A DNA stretch of 64,000 bases, taken from positions 30,124,252-30,188,251 of the forward strand of contig NC_088867.1 of the NCBI RefSeq assembly GCF_032884065.1, given 5' to 3'. The notes under the pieces are model-generated. The model ran no database searches, was not told where the DNA came from, and saw only the letters and a list, made by a program, of their open reading frames with translations. The translations under genes were made by a program, and so were the position numbers. Origin of the DNA: Artemia franciscana. Lineage: Eukaryota > Arthropoda > Branchiopoda > Anostraca > Artemiidae. Position 1 is the stretch's first letter; each line of letters opens with the position of its first letter. Below are positions 1 through 12,775 of this stretch, in pieces.

Positions 1-213
1 TTGTAGGTTCTTCAGTCATTTTACAATTAAACATTTTTCCGTCCACGATCTTCTTACAAATAGAAATTTGTCTTTGAACGATTTTCTTAAATAATTTTAA
101 TGAAGTCATCGTCATAACAAACATGACAACATCTAAATTCATGACGACATGATGGCATGACGTCATTCGACAGATAGACAGACAGAGAGACAACTTATTT
201 TTATATATGTGGC
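1..213 (-). mobile_element. Helitron 5' end fragment, runs off the left edge
   Basis: Read on the minus strand this begins with an AAAAATAAGTTGTC-type 5' start near 213, followed by CTGTCTGTC repeats, ACGTCA motifs and the ORF1/RepHel leader ending in the start region MFNCKMTEEPT close to position 1. It is the 5' part of a group 1 element; the rest lies outside the window. Confidence 0.7.
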
Positions 214-283
214 TTATTTTATTTTATATATGTGGCTTATTTTATATATATGTTTTACGTAGTTAAAAACATATATATATCTA

Positions 284-638
284 TCTATATAAAAATAAGT
301 TGTTTGTCTGTCTGTCGACTGACGTCATGTTTGTGTGTCGACTGACGTCATGTTTGTCGACTGACGTCATTATAAGGATTGAGCTGTATGTCGTCATGAA
401 GTTGTTTGTCGTCTGACGTCATGTTTGTCGACTAACGAAACTACTGACCGGGACACAAATGACGTGTTATGTCTGTTATAACGTAATAGAGGCAACAATC
501 TTGACAGGGCCTTTTGAGGGTGAGGCTTTTCTTATTCCACGCATTCTCATGATTCCAATGGATCTGCCTTTTCAACCTAAAGGATTGCAATTCCCAATTT
601 GATTAGCATATTTAGTTTTCAGTCCAGAACCACTAAAG
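284..638 (+). mobile_element. Truncated Helitron with helicase remnant
   Basis: A 5' end (TC at 284-285, then AAAAATAAGTTGTTTG and several GACGTCA motifs) runs into a short piece of helicase coding sequence and then into unrelated AT-rich DNA. No CTAG 3' terminus follows. The stretch before it (213-283) is AT-rich and includes a scrap of the TTTTACGTAGTTAAAAAC motif that normally follows the helicase stop. Confidence 0.65.
480..602 (+). pseudogene. Helicase C-terminal fragment of a Helitron RepHel
   Basis: Translation in this frame gives [15 protein letters not shown] and then a proline-rich PRI-type stretch, ending at TGA (600-602). The same segment lies inside the longer helicase remnant at 24120-24428, where it precedes helicase motif V. 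Here the sequence stops being helicase-like right after the TGA, so this is a dead 40-codon fragment. Confidence 0.7.
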
Positions 639-738
639 CTATTATGTAAATATCAAAAATATTTATGTTGTCTGAGCAATAATTTTTAGTTTTTATTTCA
701 AAATAGAAAATTACCTGACAATTTTAGAATTATATCTA

Positions 739-1422
739 TCTATATATATATAAATAAGTTGTCTGTCTGTGGATCAAGTGACGTCATGTTTCTGGTTCGA
801 CTGGCGTCATGAAGTTAGTTGTCGTCATTTTTGCTATGACGGTGACGTCATTAAAGACATTTAAGACATATATGTTCACGTAGAAATCTATTAATGTTTA
901 AGTTTAAAATGACTGATGAACTTACAATGGCAAAAGCCGATGAAGATGCTCAAAGAGTCTATGCCAAAAAACTTGCTGCTGATAGAGAAAGTCAGAAAAG
1001 AAAGCGTGCCGATGAATCAAAAGAACAGCAAGGAAACAGGCTTGAGGCTAAAGAACGCAAAACCGCGCAGTTAGATGAAGATCCACCTGGACAGCGGGAG
1101 TCAAAACATATCAAAACTGAAAATGATAGCGATGATGATTGGGTTTGGGATTTTGACTTGGATAAGGTCATCAATGCCTACCAGATTTTAGTTAAAAAAA
1201 CAAAGGTTCGGCGATATGTATTTCATAGTGAATATAGTGAAGCCTCATATATATATATATATATATATCTATTCACAGGTGGGACATAGGGACACAACTA
1301 CAATGGCGCGTAACTAATATGGCGCGTAACGACTTACACGCGCGGGGGGGCTTGGGGGGGGGTGCGATGCGCCCCCACCAACTAGGTGTTGGGGTGGCGC
1401 GAAGCACCACCCCAACTGCTAG
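739..1422 (+). mobile_element. Complete short Helitron carrying ORF1
   Basis: TC at 739-740 opens a 684 bp element: AATAAGTTGTCTGTCTG, TGACGTCA motifs, the ORF1 leader and start, a short AT tract, the conserved CACAGGTGGGACATAGGG subterminal segment, a GC-rich double hairpin (about 1350-1418) and CTAG at 1419-1422, followed by T. These are the hallmarks of a Helitron (5' TC, 3' hairpin then CTRR, insertion between A and T). It is the shortest copy here with both ends and an ORF. Confidence 0.8.
894..1289 (+). CDS. Helitron ORF1: basic N-terminus plus acidic IKTE module
   Basis: A 131-codon ORF. Residues 1-50 (start MFKFKMTDEL, then YAKKLAADRESQKRKRA) match the N-terminus of the truncated RepHel at 52696-54108 and include a KRKR-type nuclear-localisation-like patch. 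Residues about 52-102 are a different module: KERKTAQLDEDPPGQRES, then IKTE at 73-76 (a SUMO-acceptor-type consensus) followed by NDSDDD, then WVWDFDLDKVINAYQILV. In this copy an A7 run shifts the frame, so the tail reads KKTKVRRYVFHSE and then continues into the AT tract as IYIYIY before the stop. The start is chosen because MFKFK is shared by all related copies. The function is unknown; it could be a functional small protein or a passenger fragment. Confidence 0.5.
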   Translation: MFKFKMTDELTMAKADEDAQRVYAKKLAADRESQKRKRADESKEQQGNRLEAKERKTAQLDEDPPGQRESKHIKTENDSDDDWVWDFDLDKVINAYQILVKKTKVRRYVFHSEYSEASYIYIYIYLFTGGT

Positions 1423-1522
1423 TAAGATTTGTTATCCAAGCTGCAGCGATAGCTAGCAACCTAGTAAGAGACGATCACATCTCTTACTCATTACTCCTCA
1501 AAACAGTTTCTACAAACAGCTA
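1423..1522. other. Dispersed short repeat between Helitron fragments
   Basis: The segment with GCAGCGATAGCTAGCAACC and GACGATCAC is similar to 31298-31345, upstream of the PIP5K gene, and in inverted form to about 60405-60450. A truncated Helitron 3' end (ACAGCTAG then T) closes it near 1522. No coding potential. Confidence 0.45.
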
Positions 1523-2095
1523 GTAGGGAATATAAATGACGACCGGGACACTCAAAGAGAAAGCGACCGGGACACAAGGAATATTCGATTAGCAATCACC
1601 ATCAACAAAGCTCCGGGACACAAATGACGACCGGGACACAGGTAATATAAATGACGACCAGGACACTCAAAGAGAAATTACAGACCGGGATACCGGAACA
1701 CAAATGACGACCGGGACAAAAATGACGACCGGGACACCGCGACACAGGGAATATAAATGACGACCACGACACTCAAAGAGAAATTACAGACTGGGACACC
1801 GGGACACAAATGACGATCGGGACACAGGGAAACAACAACAACAGGGACGCCGGGGGTACAGGGGGATATATAAATGACGACAGGGAATGTTCGGTTAGCA
1901 ATCACCATCAACAAAGCTCAAAAGCAATCATTAGAATAATGAGGTATAGATCTGAATACAGATTGTTTTTCCCATGGACAATTATATATTGCATGTTCAA
2001 GAGTCGGTAAACCTGACAATCTATTTATATGCACAGACAATGGGACAGCCAAGAATGTTGTACATTCACAAGTTATTAGATTAATTAGAGCCAAA
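1523..2095 (+). mobile_element. Helitron interior: minisatellite plus helicase 3' end
   Basis: From 1523 to about 1885 the DNA is the GACCGGGACAC minisatellite. From about 1886 it encodes broken helicase motifs V and VI ([13 protein letters not shown], then after a stop the equivalent of [18 protein letters not shown]) and the last codons before about 2095. Unlike most copies, the end here reads on as VIRLIRAKIGR with no TTTTACGTAGTT motif. From 2096 to about 2680 I see no gene. Confidence 0.65.
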
Positions 2096-2682
2096 ATAGG
2101 TCGCTAATGGTAGAGACACGGGGTAAATGACTTCCGTCGTTTAGTTCACGAATTCATTTCTGAGAGCATAAATTTGGAATTGTCAAAGGTAAAGTAATTT
2201 TTTTGGGGTTTCACGGAATTAAAATTTTCATCAAAAACTATTTAGTTTCACAATGTGTTTAAAATAAGTTCAAAAGAGTACTACTTAGGCTAGGTATTGA
2301 TACTTATAATTTGAAGTGGCACTTCATGGAGAGGACATATTTTAATTTTTTTATTGTAACGGATTAAGGGGTAATATGGAGACCAAAGACCACGGTAATA
2401 TGGACATGGGTTTCCTTGATGCCCCAATAGCATCGAAATCTGCTCCATATCTAGATTATAACAGATAATTCGGTTTCAGATGGCAAGAACTTATTAAAGA
2501 AAGGTCAACCAGGGGCTTAACAGACGGTAAGACAGTTCAAGAAGTGTTTCCAAAAAGGAAACATCAAAGAAACTCAATATCCCTCAAGCAAGCCCGAGAG
2601 AACTTTGGAAGGAATTGCCTTTAAATAAGTTTGGAAGTAGAGAACCAGAGGTATGTAGTTCTGATAAAGGCATTAAAAAAAT

Positions 2683-3998
2683 ATGGTTTCAGTTAAATAT
2701 AAAAGTAGTTTTGAAGAAAACAATCTGTCTAATTATCTGACAAAAGCTAGTAAGCTGCACCAAGGACTCAGTCCAAAACAATGTTGTATTCTGGCCTATC
2801 AGTTTACAAATAAGAGCAAGAAAATGATTCCAGAAATCTGGAAAAATAATAAAATTGTTAGTGCAGTTTGGCTTACGTCCTTTCTAAAAAGAAACCCAAG
2901 TGTGTCTATCCGTTCTCCTCACGTCAAGAGCGTTACTCGGGCAACAGCATTCAAGCAAACAAAAGTCAATGAGTTTTTTGACAGCTACTCTTTGTGTTGG
3001 AAAAACAGAGATATTTAAAGCCTATACTATATGGGATGTTGATGAAACTGGCCTTAAAACTCTGCAGAATCCTAAGAAAGTGTTAGCTCGAAAAGGTGTT
3101 AAGCATTTTGTAAACTGATATCAGCCGAGAAGGGTGAACTTGTAACAGCATGTTGTGCAGTTAGTGCTACAGGTGTAGGAAACCCCCTCTTTTAGTCTTT
3201 TCACATATTCACTTCAAATCGTATGGTCTTTGATGCCTCTACTGGCACAAAAAGTACTTCTTATGTAAGCGGATGGATGACTGTTGAAACCTTTCCAGAA
3301 TTTCGAAAATTTTCAAAGCACACACGAATCAGTCTTGCCTCAAAAGTCTTATTGATCATGGACAACTATGCGAGCCGAATCAGCTGATATGAGCCGGAAA
3401 AGTCTATGTGCCTAAATATCGCCTTTGAACAGATTTCTTCTCACACTAAAGTCAGTGTCAGGAAAAATGTTACCAACCGCAAAAGGAACAAGAGCATTAC
3501 AGCCACTAACACATATTAAAATCAATTGATGGTAGACTTTACTGAACGAACAGCAAGGACCAAGGAAAAGAAAAAGTGAAAAGTAACAAGGCACAAATTA
3601 GCAAGGAAAAAGGGAAAAAAGCCGTGAGTTTTGACACCATAGAGAGTAGCCAGGATCAAATGAAAGATGAAATCTATCTAAGTGACTTAGATGATGAAAG
3701 CATGCATGCAGATGTTCTGGGAGACACTGACAATGAAGGAGTGAAAACTGGTTACTATGTGCATGTCTTAGAGGGAAAAATATGGAAAATATTGGCAAGA
3801 AAGTTTCAGAGAGAGAAGACAATTATGAGGTACTCTATTTATAAGACGTTTGCCTCTAATGGAGTTTACCAGGACATATCAAATTTTTACATTCGACAGA
3901 GCAAGTATCAAAATGAACATAGGGCCTCAATTATTTACTGGTCGCAGTATACGACAAGCAAAACAGCTTGTTATTCAAGTGAATCTGTCCCAATCTGA
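2683..3998 (+). pseudogene. Pogo/Tigger-like DDE transposase, decayed
   Basis: Fragments in shifting frames together follow the pogo/Tigger transposase plan. The 2683-3018 frame gives a CENP-B-type DNA-binding region with WLTSFLKRNPSVSIRSP and ATAFKQTKVNEFFDS. From about 3020 comes IWDVDETGLKT (first catalytic Asp region) and VLARKGVK. After a stop the frame reads ISAEKGELVTACCAVSATG, then SGWMTVETFPEF and LLIMDNYASR (second catalytic Asp region). The catalytic stretch beyond this is largely missing. The frame at 3576-3998 is a lysine-rich then acidic tail. Several stops and frameshifts make it non-functional. Family assignment rests on motif order; no terminal inverted repeats were identified. 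Confidence 0.75.
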
Positions 3999-4225
3999 CA
4001 TCAAGTAGTCACGATGGCTTAAAGTACCACAGCTGAACAGCTGATCGGAATTAAAGCCTACAGCAGAATATTGCCTAAGTTGTCACTGCATACTAAGTTG
4101 TAATATATATTCGAAACATTTTTGATAAACAATAGAGAAACGTGTAATGATTTATTTTAGAGGAATTTGGTGTCTATAGAAACATTTTGTAATTAAAAAA
4201 AAATTAATATATTTATACATATATA

Positions 4226-5090
<865 letters not shown>

Positions 5091-5091
<1 letters not shown>

Positions 5092-5659
5092 TAGCTGTTG
5101 GGGTGGCGCTTCGCGCCAGCCCAACAACTAGTTGGTGGGGCGCTTCGCGCCCCCCAAGCCCCCCCGCGTGCGTAAGTCGTTACGCGCCATATTAGTTACG
5201 CGCCATTGTAGTTGTGTCCCACCTGTGAATAGAGACAGATATAAATATATATGTTTTTAACTACGTAAAACATGCGAATATACAATATTCTTCGTTGTAC
5301 CATTGTCTGTGCATATAAATAGATTGTCAGGTTTACTGACTCTTGAACATGCAACATATAACTGTCAATGGGAAAAACAATCCGTATTCAGATCTATACC
5401 TCATTATTCTAATGATGTGTCCCTGTGTCCCGGTCGTCATTTATATTCCCTGTGTCCCGGTCGTCATTTGTGTCCCGGTGTCCCAGTTTGTAATTTCTCT
5501 TTGAGTGTCCCGGTTGTCATTTATATTCCCTGTGTCCCGGTCGTCATTTGTGTCCTGGTGTCCTGGTCTGTAATTTCTATTCGAATAATCCCTGTGTCCC
5601 GGTCGAGATGACGTCACTCGACAGAGAGACAGACAGACATAACACACAAACAACTTATT

Positions 5660-5671
<12 letters not shown>
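5091..5671 (-). mobile_element. Short minus-strand Helitron
   Basis: On the minus strand it ends in CTAG (5091-5094) after GC-rich hairpins (to about 5160) and contains the helicase 3' remnant (about 5255-5410), the minisatellite (5411-5600) and a 5' region with GACGTCA, CTGTCTGTC and ATAAGTTGTTTG near 5650. The exact 5' base is lost in the (AT)n tract that follows. Confidence 0.7.
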
Positions 5672-5756
<85 letters not shown>

Positions 5757-5782
5757 TAGCTGTTGGGGTGTATATATATATA

Positions 5783-5938
5783 CTAGCTGTTGGGGTGGCG
5801 CTTCGCGCCACCCCAACACCTAGTTGGTGGGGGCGCTTTGCGCCCCCCCCCCCAAGCCCCCCCGCGCGCGTAAGTCGTTACGCGCCATATTAGTTACGCG
5901 CCATTGTAGTTGTGTCCCTATGTCCCACCTGTGAATAT

Positions 5939-6019
<81 letters not shown>

Positions 6020-6775
6020 TTTAACTACGTAAAACTTGCGAATATACAACATTCTTTGCTGTCCCATTGTCTGTGCATATAAATAGATTGTCAGGTTTAC
6101 CGACTCTTGAACATGCAACATATAATTGTCCATGGGAAAATATATATATATATATATATATCCATGGGAAAACAATCCGTATTCAGATCTATACCTCATG
6201 ATTCTAATGATTACCCTTGAGCTTTGTTGATGGTGATTGCTAATTGACCATTCCCTGAGTCGCCATCGTCATTTATATATCCCCCTGTGCACCCCAGTGT
6301 CCCCTTTGTAGTTATGTCCCTGTGTCCCGGTCGTCATTTATATTCCCTGTGTCCCGGTCGTCATTTTTGTCCCGGTGTTCCAGTCTGTGATTTCTCTTTG
6401 AGTGTCCCGGGCGTCATTTATATTCCTTGTGTCCCGGTGTCCCGGTCGTCCCTGTGCCCCCCGGCGTCCCCATTGTAGTTGTGTCCCTGTGTCCCGGTCG
6501 TCATTTATATTCCCTGTGTCCCGGTTAGTTTTTGCCTTTTTTTAGTTTTTTCAGTTTTTTTTAGTTTTTAGTTTTTTACGTTTTTTTAGTTTTTTTTAGT
6601 TTTTTAGCTTTTTTAGTTTTTTTTTCTTTTTAGTTTTTTTTGTAGTTTTTACCTTTTTTAGTTTTTTTTCTTCTTTTGTATTAGTGTGAAATAATTCAGA
6701 CGTCATATGCGGACAAACACGACGTCACTCGACAGACAGACAGACAGACATAACCCACAAACAACTTATTTATAT
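5783..6775 (-). mobile_element. Minus-strand Helitron with a duplicated 3' tip
   Basis: CTAG on the minus strand lies at 5783-5786. A second, truncated tip (CTAGCTGTTGGGGTG) lies just outside at 5756-5770. Then come both GC hairpins, an (AT)n tract (5938-6016), the helicase 3' remnant (6017-6250, itself split by AT repeats at 6139-6161), the minisatellite (about 6255-6525), a T-rich tract and the 5' end near 6775. Confidence 0.7.
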
Positions 6776-6792
6776 ATATATTTATTCATATG

Positions 6793-7119
6793 AGCGCCAC
6801 CCCAACACCTAGTTGGTGGGGGCGCTTCGCGCCCCCCCCAAGCCCCCCCGTAGTTTTTTATTGGTTTTTACCTTTATTTTAGCTTATTTTTCAGTTTTTT
6901 CCTTTTTTTAGTTTTTTTTAGTTTTTAGTTTTTTTAGTTTTTTTAGTTTTTTTAGTTTTTTAGCTTTTTTATTTTTTTTATTAGTTTTTAGTTTTTTTTG
7001 TAGTTTTTGCCTTTTTTTAGTTTTTTCAGTTTTGACGTCACCTGATCCAGTTTTTTCAGGTGACGTCACCTGATCCACGATCCACAGATCCACAGACAAC
7101 TTATTTTAATATATATAGA
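6793..7119 (-). mobile_element. Helitron with both ends but most of the interior gone
   Basis: A partial GC-rich 3' hairpin (6793-6850) is joined directly to a CTAAAAA-type tract (T-rich on the plus strand, to about 7030), the 16-base palindrome at 7057-7072, and a 5' end at 7119 on the minus strand. Minisatellite and helicase remnant are absent. Confidence 0.6.
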
Positions 7120-9292
7120 TAGTTTTTTTTTTTACTTATGTCCTGGTCGTCATTTATACTCCCTGTGTCCCGGTGCTTTGTTGATTGCTAATCGAACATT
7201 CCTTTTGTCCTGGTCGCTTTCTCTTTGAGTTTCGTCATTTATTTTTTTCTTTTTTAGTTCTTTTAGTTTTTACCTTTTTTAGTTTTTTTTAGTTTTTTAG
7301 ATGAAAATTTTTTTTAGTTTTTTCCTTTTTTTCTTTTTAGTTTTTTATTGGTTATTACCTTTATTTTAGCTTATTTTTCAGTTTTTTCCTTTTTTTAGTT
7401 TTTTTTATTTTTTATTTTTTTTAGTTTTTTACCTTTTTTTAGTTTTTTTAGTTTTTTTAGTTTTTTAGCTTTTTTACTTTTTTTTATTAGTTTTTAGTTT
7501 TTTTTTGTAGTTTTTGCCTTTTTTTAGTTTTTTCAGTTTTTTTTTAGTTTTTTATTGGTGTTTACCTTTATTTTAGCTTATTTTTCAGTTTTTTCCTTTT
7601 TTTTAGTTTTTTTTAGTTTTTAGTTTTTTTAGTTTTTTACCTTTTTTTTAGTTTTTTTAGTTTTTTTAGTTTTTTAGCTTTTTTATTTTTTTTATTAGTT
7701 TTTAGTTTTTTTTGTAGTTTTTGCCTTTTTTTAGTTTTTTAGTTTTTTAGCTTTTTTATTAGTTTTTAGTTTTTTTTATAGTTTTTGCCTTTTTTTAGTT
7801 TTTTTAGTTTTTTAGCTTTTTTATTTTTTTCATTAGTTTTTAGTTTTTTTTGTAGTTTTTGCTTTTTTTTAGTTTTTTCAGTTTTGACGTCACCTGATCC
7901 AGTTTTTTCAGGTGACGTCACCTGACACATCCATCCACAGACAACTTATTTTTATATATATAGATATATATACATCCCTCTGTTTCCCCCGGTGTCCCCG
8001 TTGTAGTTGTGTCCCTGTGTCCCGGTCGTCATTTATATTCCCTGTGTCCCGGTCGTCATTTGTATCCCGGTGTCCTGGTCTGTATATACATTCGTTTTTT
8101 AGTTTTGTTTTTCTCCTTTATTTTTTTCCTTTTTTTTCTTTTTTAGCTTATTTAGATTTTTAGATTTTTTAGTTTTTTTATTAGTTTTTCTTTTTTTTTC
8201 TTTTTAGTTTTTTTGTCCCGGTCGTCATTTATATCCCCCTGTTTCCCCCGGTGTCCCCGTTGTAGTTGTGTCCCTGTGTCCCGGTCGTCATTTATATTCC
8301 CTGTGTCCCGGTCGTCATTTGTATCCCGGTGTATTTTTTTTTATTAGTTTTTAGTTTTTTTTGTAGTTTTTGCCTTTTTTTAGTTTTTTCAGACGTCACC
8401 TGATCCACGATCCACAGATCCACTGACAACTTATTTTTATGTATATAGATAGTTTTTTTTTTTTACTTATGCCCTGGTCGTCATTTATACTCCCTGTGTC
8501 CCGGTGCTTTGTTGATTGCTAATCGAACATTCCTTTTGTCCTGGTCGCTTTCTCTTTGAGTTTCGTCATTTATTTTTTTCTTTTTTAGTTCTTTTAGTTT
8601 TTACCTTTTTTAGTTTTTTTTAGTTTTTTAGATGAAAATTTTTTTTAGTTTTTTCCTTTTTTTCTTTTTAGTTTTTTATTGGTTTTTACCTTTATTTTAG
8701 CTTATTTTTCAGTTTTTTCCTTTTTTTTAGTTTTTTTTTATTTTTTATTTTTTTTAGTTTTTTACCTTTTTTTAGTTTTTTTATTTTTTTTAGTTTTTTA
8801 GCTTTTTTACTTTTTTTATTAGTTTTTAGTTTTTTTTTGTAGTTTTTGCCTTTTTTTAGTTTTTTCAGTTTTTTTTTTTAGTTTTTTATTGGTTTTTACC
8901 TTTATTTTAGCTTATTTTTCAGTTTTTTACTTTTTTTTTAGTTTTTAGTTTTTTTAGTTTTTTATCTTTTTTTTAGTTTTTTTAGTTTTTTTAGTTTTTT
9001 AGCTTTTTTATTTTTTTTATTAGTTTTTAGTTTTTTTTGTAGTTTTTGCCTTTTTTTAGTTTTTTTAGTTTTTTAGCTTTTTTATTAGTTTTTAGTTTTT
9101 TTTGTAGTTTTTGCCTTTTTTTAGTTTTTTTAGTTTTTTAGCTTTTTTATTTTTTTTATTAGTTTTTAGTTTTTTTGTAGTTTTTGCCTTTTTTAGTTTT
9201 TTCAGTTTTGACGTCACCTGATCCAGTTTTTTCAGGTGACGTCACCTGACCCATCCATCCATCCATCCACAGACAACTTATTTTTATATAGA
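7120..9292 (-). mobile_element. Three 5'-end Helitron fragments in tandem
   Basis: Minus-strand 5' ends lie at about 7964, 8449 and 9292. Each is preceded on the plus strand by T-rich tracts and minisatellite pieces, but no 3' hairpin lies between them. The block from 7120 closely matches the block from 8450, so this is a local duplication of a group 2 element with its 3' half missing. The apparent ORFs are low-complexity Phe/Leu/Ser reads of the T tracts. Confidence 0.65.
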
Positions 9293-9297
9293 TAGAT

Positions 9298-9360
<63 letters not shown>

Positions 9361-9361
<1 letters not shown>

Positions 9362-11255
9362 TAGCTGTTGGGGTGGCGCTTCGCGCCACCCCAACACCTA
9401 GTTGGTGGGGGCGCTTCGCGCCCCCCCCAAGCCCCCCCGCGCGCGTAAGTCGTTACGCGCCATAATAGTTACGCGCCATTGTAGTTGTGTCCCTATGTCC
9501 CACCTGTGAATATAGATAGATATATATATATGGTTTTAACTACGTAAAACTTGCGAATATACAACATTCTTTGCTGTCCCATTGTCTTTGCATATAAATA
9601 GATTGTCAGGTTTACCGACTCTTGAACATGCAACATATAATGGTCCATGGGAAAACAATCTGTATTCAGATCTATACCTCATGATTCTAATGATTGCCCT
9701 TGAGCTTTGTTGATGGTGATTGCTAATCGACCATTCCCTGTCCCGGTGTCCCGGTCGTCATTTACATCCCCCTGTTTCCCCCGGTGTCCCCGTTGTAGTT
9801 GTGTCCCTGTGTCCCGGTCGTCATTTATATTCCCTGTGTCCCGGGTCCCGGTCGTCATTTGTATCCCGGTGTCCCGGTCTGTATATACATTCGTTTTTTA
9901 GTTTTGTTTTTCTCCTTTATTTTTTTCCTTTTTTTTTCTTTTTTAGCTTATTTAGATTTTTAGATTTTTTAGTTTTTTTATTAGTTTTTAGTTTTTTTTT
10001 CTTTTTAGTTTTTTTGTCCCGGTCGTCATTTATATCCCCCTGTTTCCCCCGGTGTCCCCGTTGTAGTTGTGTCCCTGTGTCCCGGTCGTCATTTATATTC
10101 CCTGTGTCCCGGTCGTCATTTGTATCCCGGTGTACCGGAGTTGTGTCCCTGTGTCCCGGTCGTCATTTATATTCCCTGTGTCCCGGGTCCCGGTCGTCAT
10201 TTGTATCCCGGTGTCCCGGTCTGTATATACATTCGTTTTTTAGTTTTGTTTTTCTCCTTTATTTTTTTCCTTTTTTTTTCTTTTTTAGCTTATTTAGATT
10301 TTTAGATTTTTTAGTTTTTTTATTAGTTTTTAGTTTTTTTTTCTTTTTAGTTTTTTTGTCCCGGTCGTCATTTATATCCCCCTGTTTCCCCCGGGTCGTC
10401 ATTTATACTCCCTGTGTCCCGGTGCTTTGTTGATTGCTAATCGAACATTCCTTTTGTCCTGGTCGCTTTCTCTTTGAGTGTCGTCATTTATTTTTTTCTT
10501 TTTTAGTTCTTTTAGTTTTTACCTTTTTTAGTTTTTTTTAGTTTTTAGTTTTTTTAGTTTTTTACCTTTTTTTAGTTTTTTTAGTTTTTTTTAGTTTTTT
10601 AGCTTTTTTATTTTTTTTATTAGTTTTTAGTTTTTTTGTAGTTTTTGCCTTTTTTTTAGTTTTTTTAGTTTTTTAGCTTTTTTATTAGTTTTTAGTTTTT
10701 TTTTGTAGTTTTTGCCTTTTTTTAGTTTTTTTAGTTTTTTAGCTTTTTTATTTTTTTTATTAGTTTTTAGTTTTTTTTGTAGTTTTTGCCTTTTTTTTCT
10801 CTTTGAGTGTCGTCATTTATTAGTTTTTTCCTTTTTTTTTTTAGTTTTTTATTGGTTTTTACCTTTATTTTAGCTTATTTTTCAGTTTTTTCCTTTTTTT
10901 TAGTTTTTTTTTATTTTTTATTTTTTTTAGTTTTTTACCTTTTTTTAGTTTTTTTAGTTTTTTAGCTTTTTTACTTTTTTATTAGTTTTTAGTTTTTTTT
11001 GTAGTTTTTGCCTTTTTTTAGTTTTTTCAGTTTTTTTTTTAGTTTTTTATTGGTTTTTACCTTTATAGTTTTTTTAGTTTTTTAGCTTTTTTATTTTTTT
11101 TATTAGTTTTTAGTTTTTTTTGTAGTTTTTGCCTTTTTTTAGTTTTTTCAGTTTTGACGTCACCTAATCCAGTTTTTTCAGGTGACGTCACCTGACACAT
11201 CCATCCACACATCCATCCACACATCCATCCACAGACAACTTATTTTTATATATAT

Positions 11256-11258
<3 letters not shown>
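9361..11258 (-). mobile_element. Full-length group 2 Helitron, non-autonomous
   Basis: From its minus-strand 5' TC at 11257-11258 it has AAAAATAAGTTGTCTG, a GGATGGATGTG repeat, the palindrome at 11179-11194, long A-rich CTAAAAA tracts, minisatellite blocks, the helicase 3' remnant (about 9535-9720), the CACAGGTGGGACATAGGG segment, the double GC hairpin and CTAG at 9361-9364. It has no transposase and would need RepHel in trans. Confidence 0.8.
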
Positions 11259-11296
<38 letters not shown>

Positions 11297-11297
<1 letters not shown>

Positions 11298-12775
11298 TAG
11301 CTGTTGGGGTGGCGCTTCGCGCCACCCCAACACCTAGTTGGTGGGGGCGCTTCGCGCCCCCCCCAAGCCCCCCCGCGCGCGTAAGTCGTTACGCGCCATA
11401 ATAGTTACGCGCCATTGTAGTTGTGTCCCTATGTCCCACCTGTGAATATAGATATATATATATATATATGGTTTTAACTACGTAAAACTTGCGAATATAC
11501 AACATTCTTTGCTGTCCCATTGTCTTTGCATATAAATAGATTGTCAGGTTTACCGACTCTTGAACATGCAACATATAATGGTCCATGGGAAAACAATCTG
11601 TATTCAGATCTATACCTCATGATTCTAATGATTGCCCTTGAGCTTTGTTGATGGTGATTGCTAATCGACCATTCCCTGTCCCGGTGTCCCGGTCGTCATT
11701 TACATCCCCCTGTTTCCCCCGGTGTCCCCGTTGTAGTTTTTTCCCTGTGTCCCGGTCGTCATTTATATTCCCTGTGTCCCGGGGTCCGGTCATCATTTGT
11801 ATCCCGGTGTCCCGGTCTGTATATACATTCGTTTTTTAGTTTTGTTTTTCTCCTTTATTTTTTTCCTTTTTTTTTCTTTTTTAGCTTATTTAGATTTTTA
11901 GATTTTTTAGTTTTTTTTATTAGTTTTTAGTTTTTATTTCTTTTTAGTTTTTTTGTCCCGGTCGTCATTTATATCCCCCTGTTTCCCCCGGTGTCCCCGT
12001 TGTAGTTGTGTCCCTGTGTCCCGGTCGTTATTTATATTCCCTGTGTCCCGGTCGTCATTTGTATCCCGGTGTACCGGTCTGTATATACATTCGTTTTTTA
12101 GTTTTGTTTTTCTCCTTTATTTTTTTCCTTTTTTTTTCTTTTTTAGTTTATTTAGATTTTTAGATTTTTTAGTTTTTTTTATTAGTTTTTAGTTTTTTTT
12201 TCTTTTTAGTTTTTTTGTAGGTTTTACCTTCTTTTTAGTTTTGTTAATTTTTTTTTTTACTTGTGTCCTGGTCGTCATTTATACTCCCTGTGTCCCGGTG
12301 CTTTGTTGATTGCTAATCGAACATTCCTTTTGTCCTGGTCGCTTTCTCTTTGAGTGTCGCCATTTATTTTTTTCTTTTTTAGTTCTTTTAGTTTTTACCT
12401 TTTTTAGTTTTTTTTTAGTTTTTAGTTTTTTTAGTTTTTTACCTTTTTTTAGTTTTTTTAGTTTTTTTAGTTTTTTAGCTTTTTTATTTTTTTTATTAGT
12501 TTTTAGTTTTTTTGTAGTTTTTGCCTTTTTTTTTTAGTTTTTTTAGTTTTTTAGCTTTTTTATTAGTTTTTAGTTTTTTTTGTAGTTTTTGCCTTTTTTT
12601 AGTTTTTTTAGTTTTTTAGCTTTTTTATTTTTTTTATTAGTTTTTAGTTTTTTTTGTAGTTTTTGCCTTTTTTTAGTTTTTTCAGTTTTGACGTCACCTG
12701 ATCCAGTTTTTTCAGGTGACGTCACCTGATCCACGATCCACAGATCCACAGACAACTTATTTTTATATATATAGA
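11297..12775 (-). mobile_element. Full-length group 2 Helitron, second copy
   Basis: CTAG at 11297-11300 (minus-strand 3' end) and TC at 12774-12775 (minus-strand 5' end) bracket the same module order as the 9361-11258 copy, with a shorter A-rich section. The helicase remnant lies at about 11470-11660 and the palindrome at 12713-12728. Confidence 0.8.

Noticed and set aside
9720..10433. A 237-codon frame rich in Phe, Leu, Ser and Cys-Pro-Gly repeats that could look like a membrane protein
   Set aside because: It is the antisense reading of the minisatellite and A-rich tracts of group 2 Helitrons; identical frames appear wherever those tracts occur and they do not end at a shared stop.
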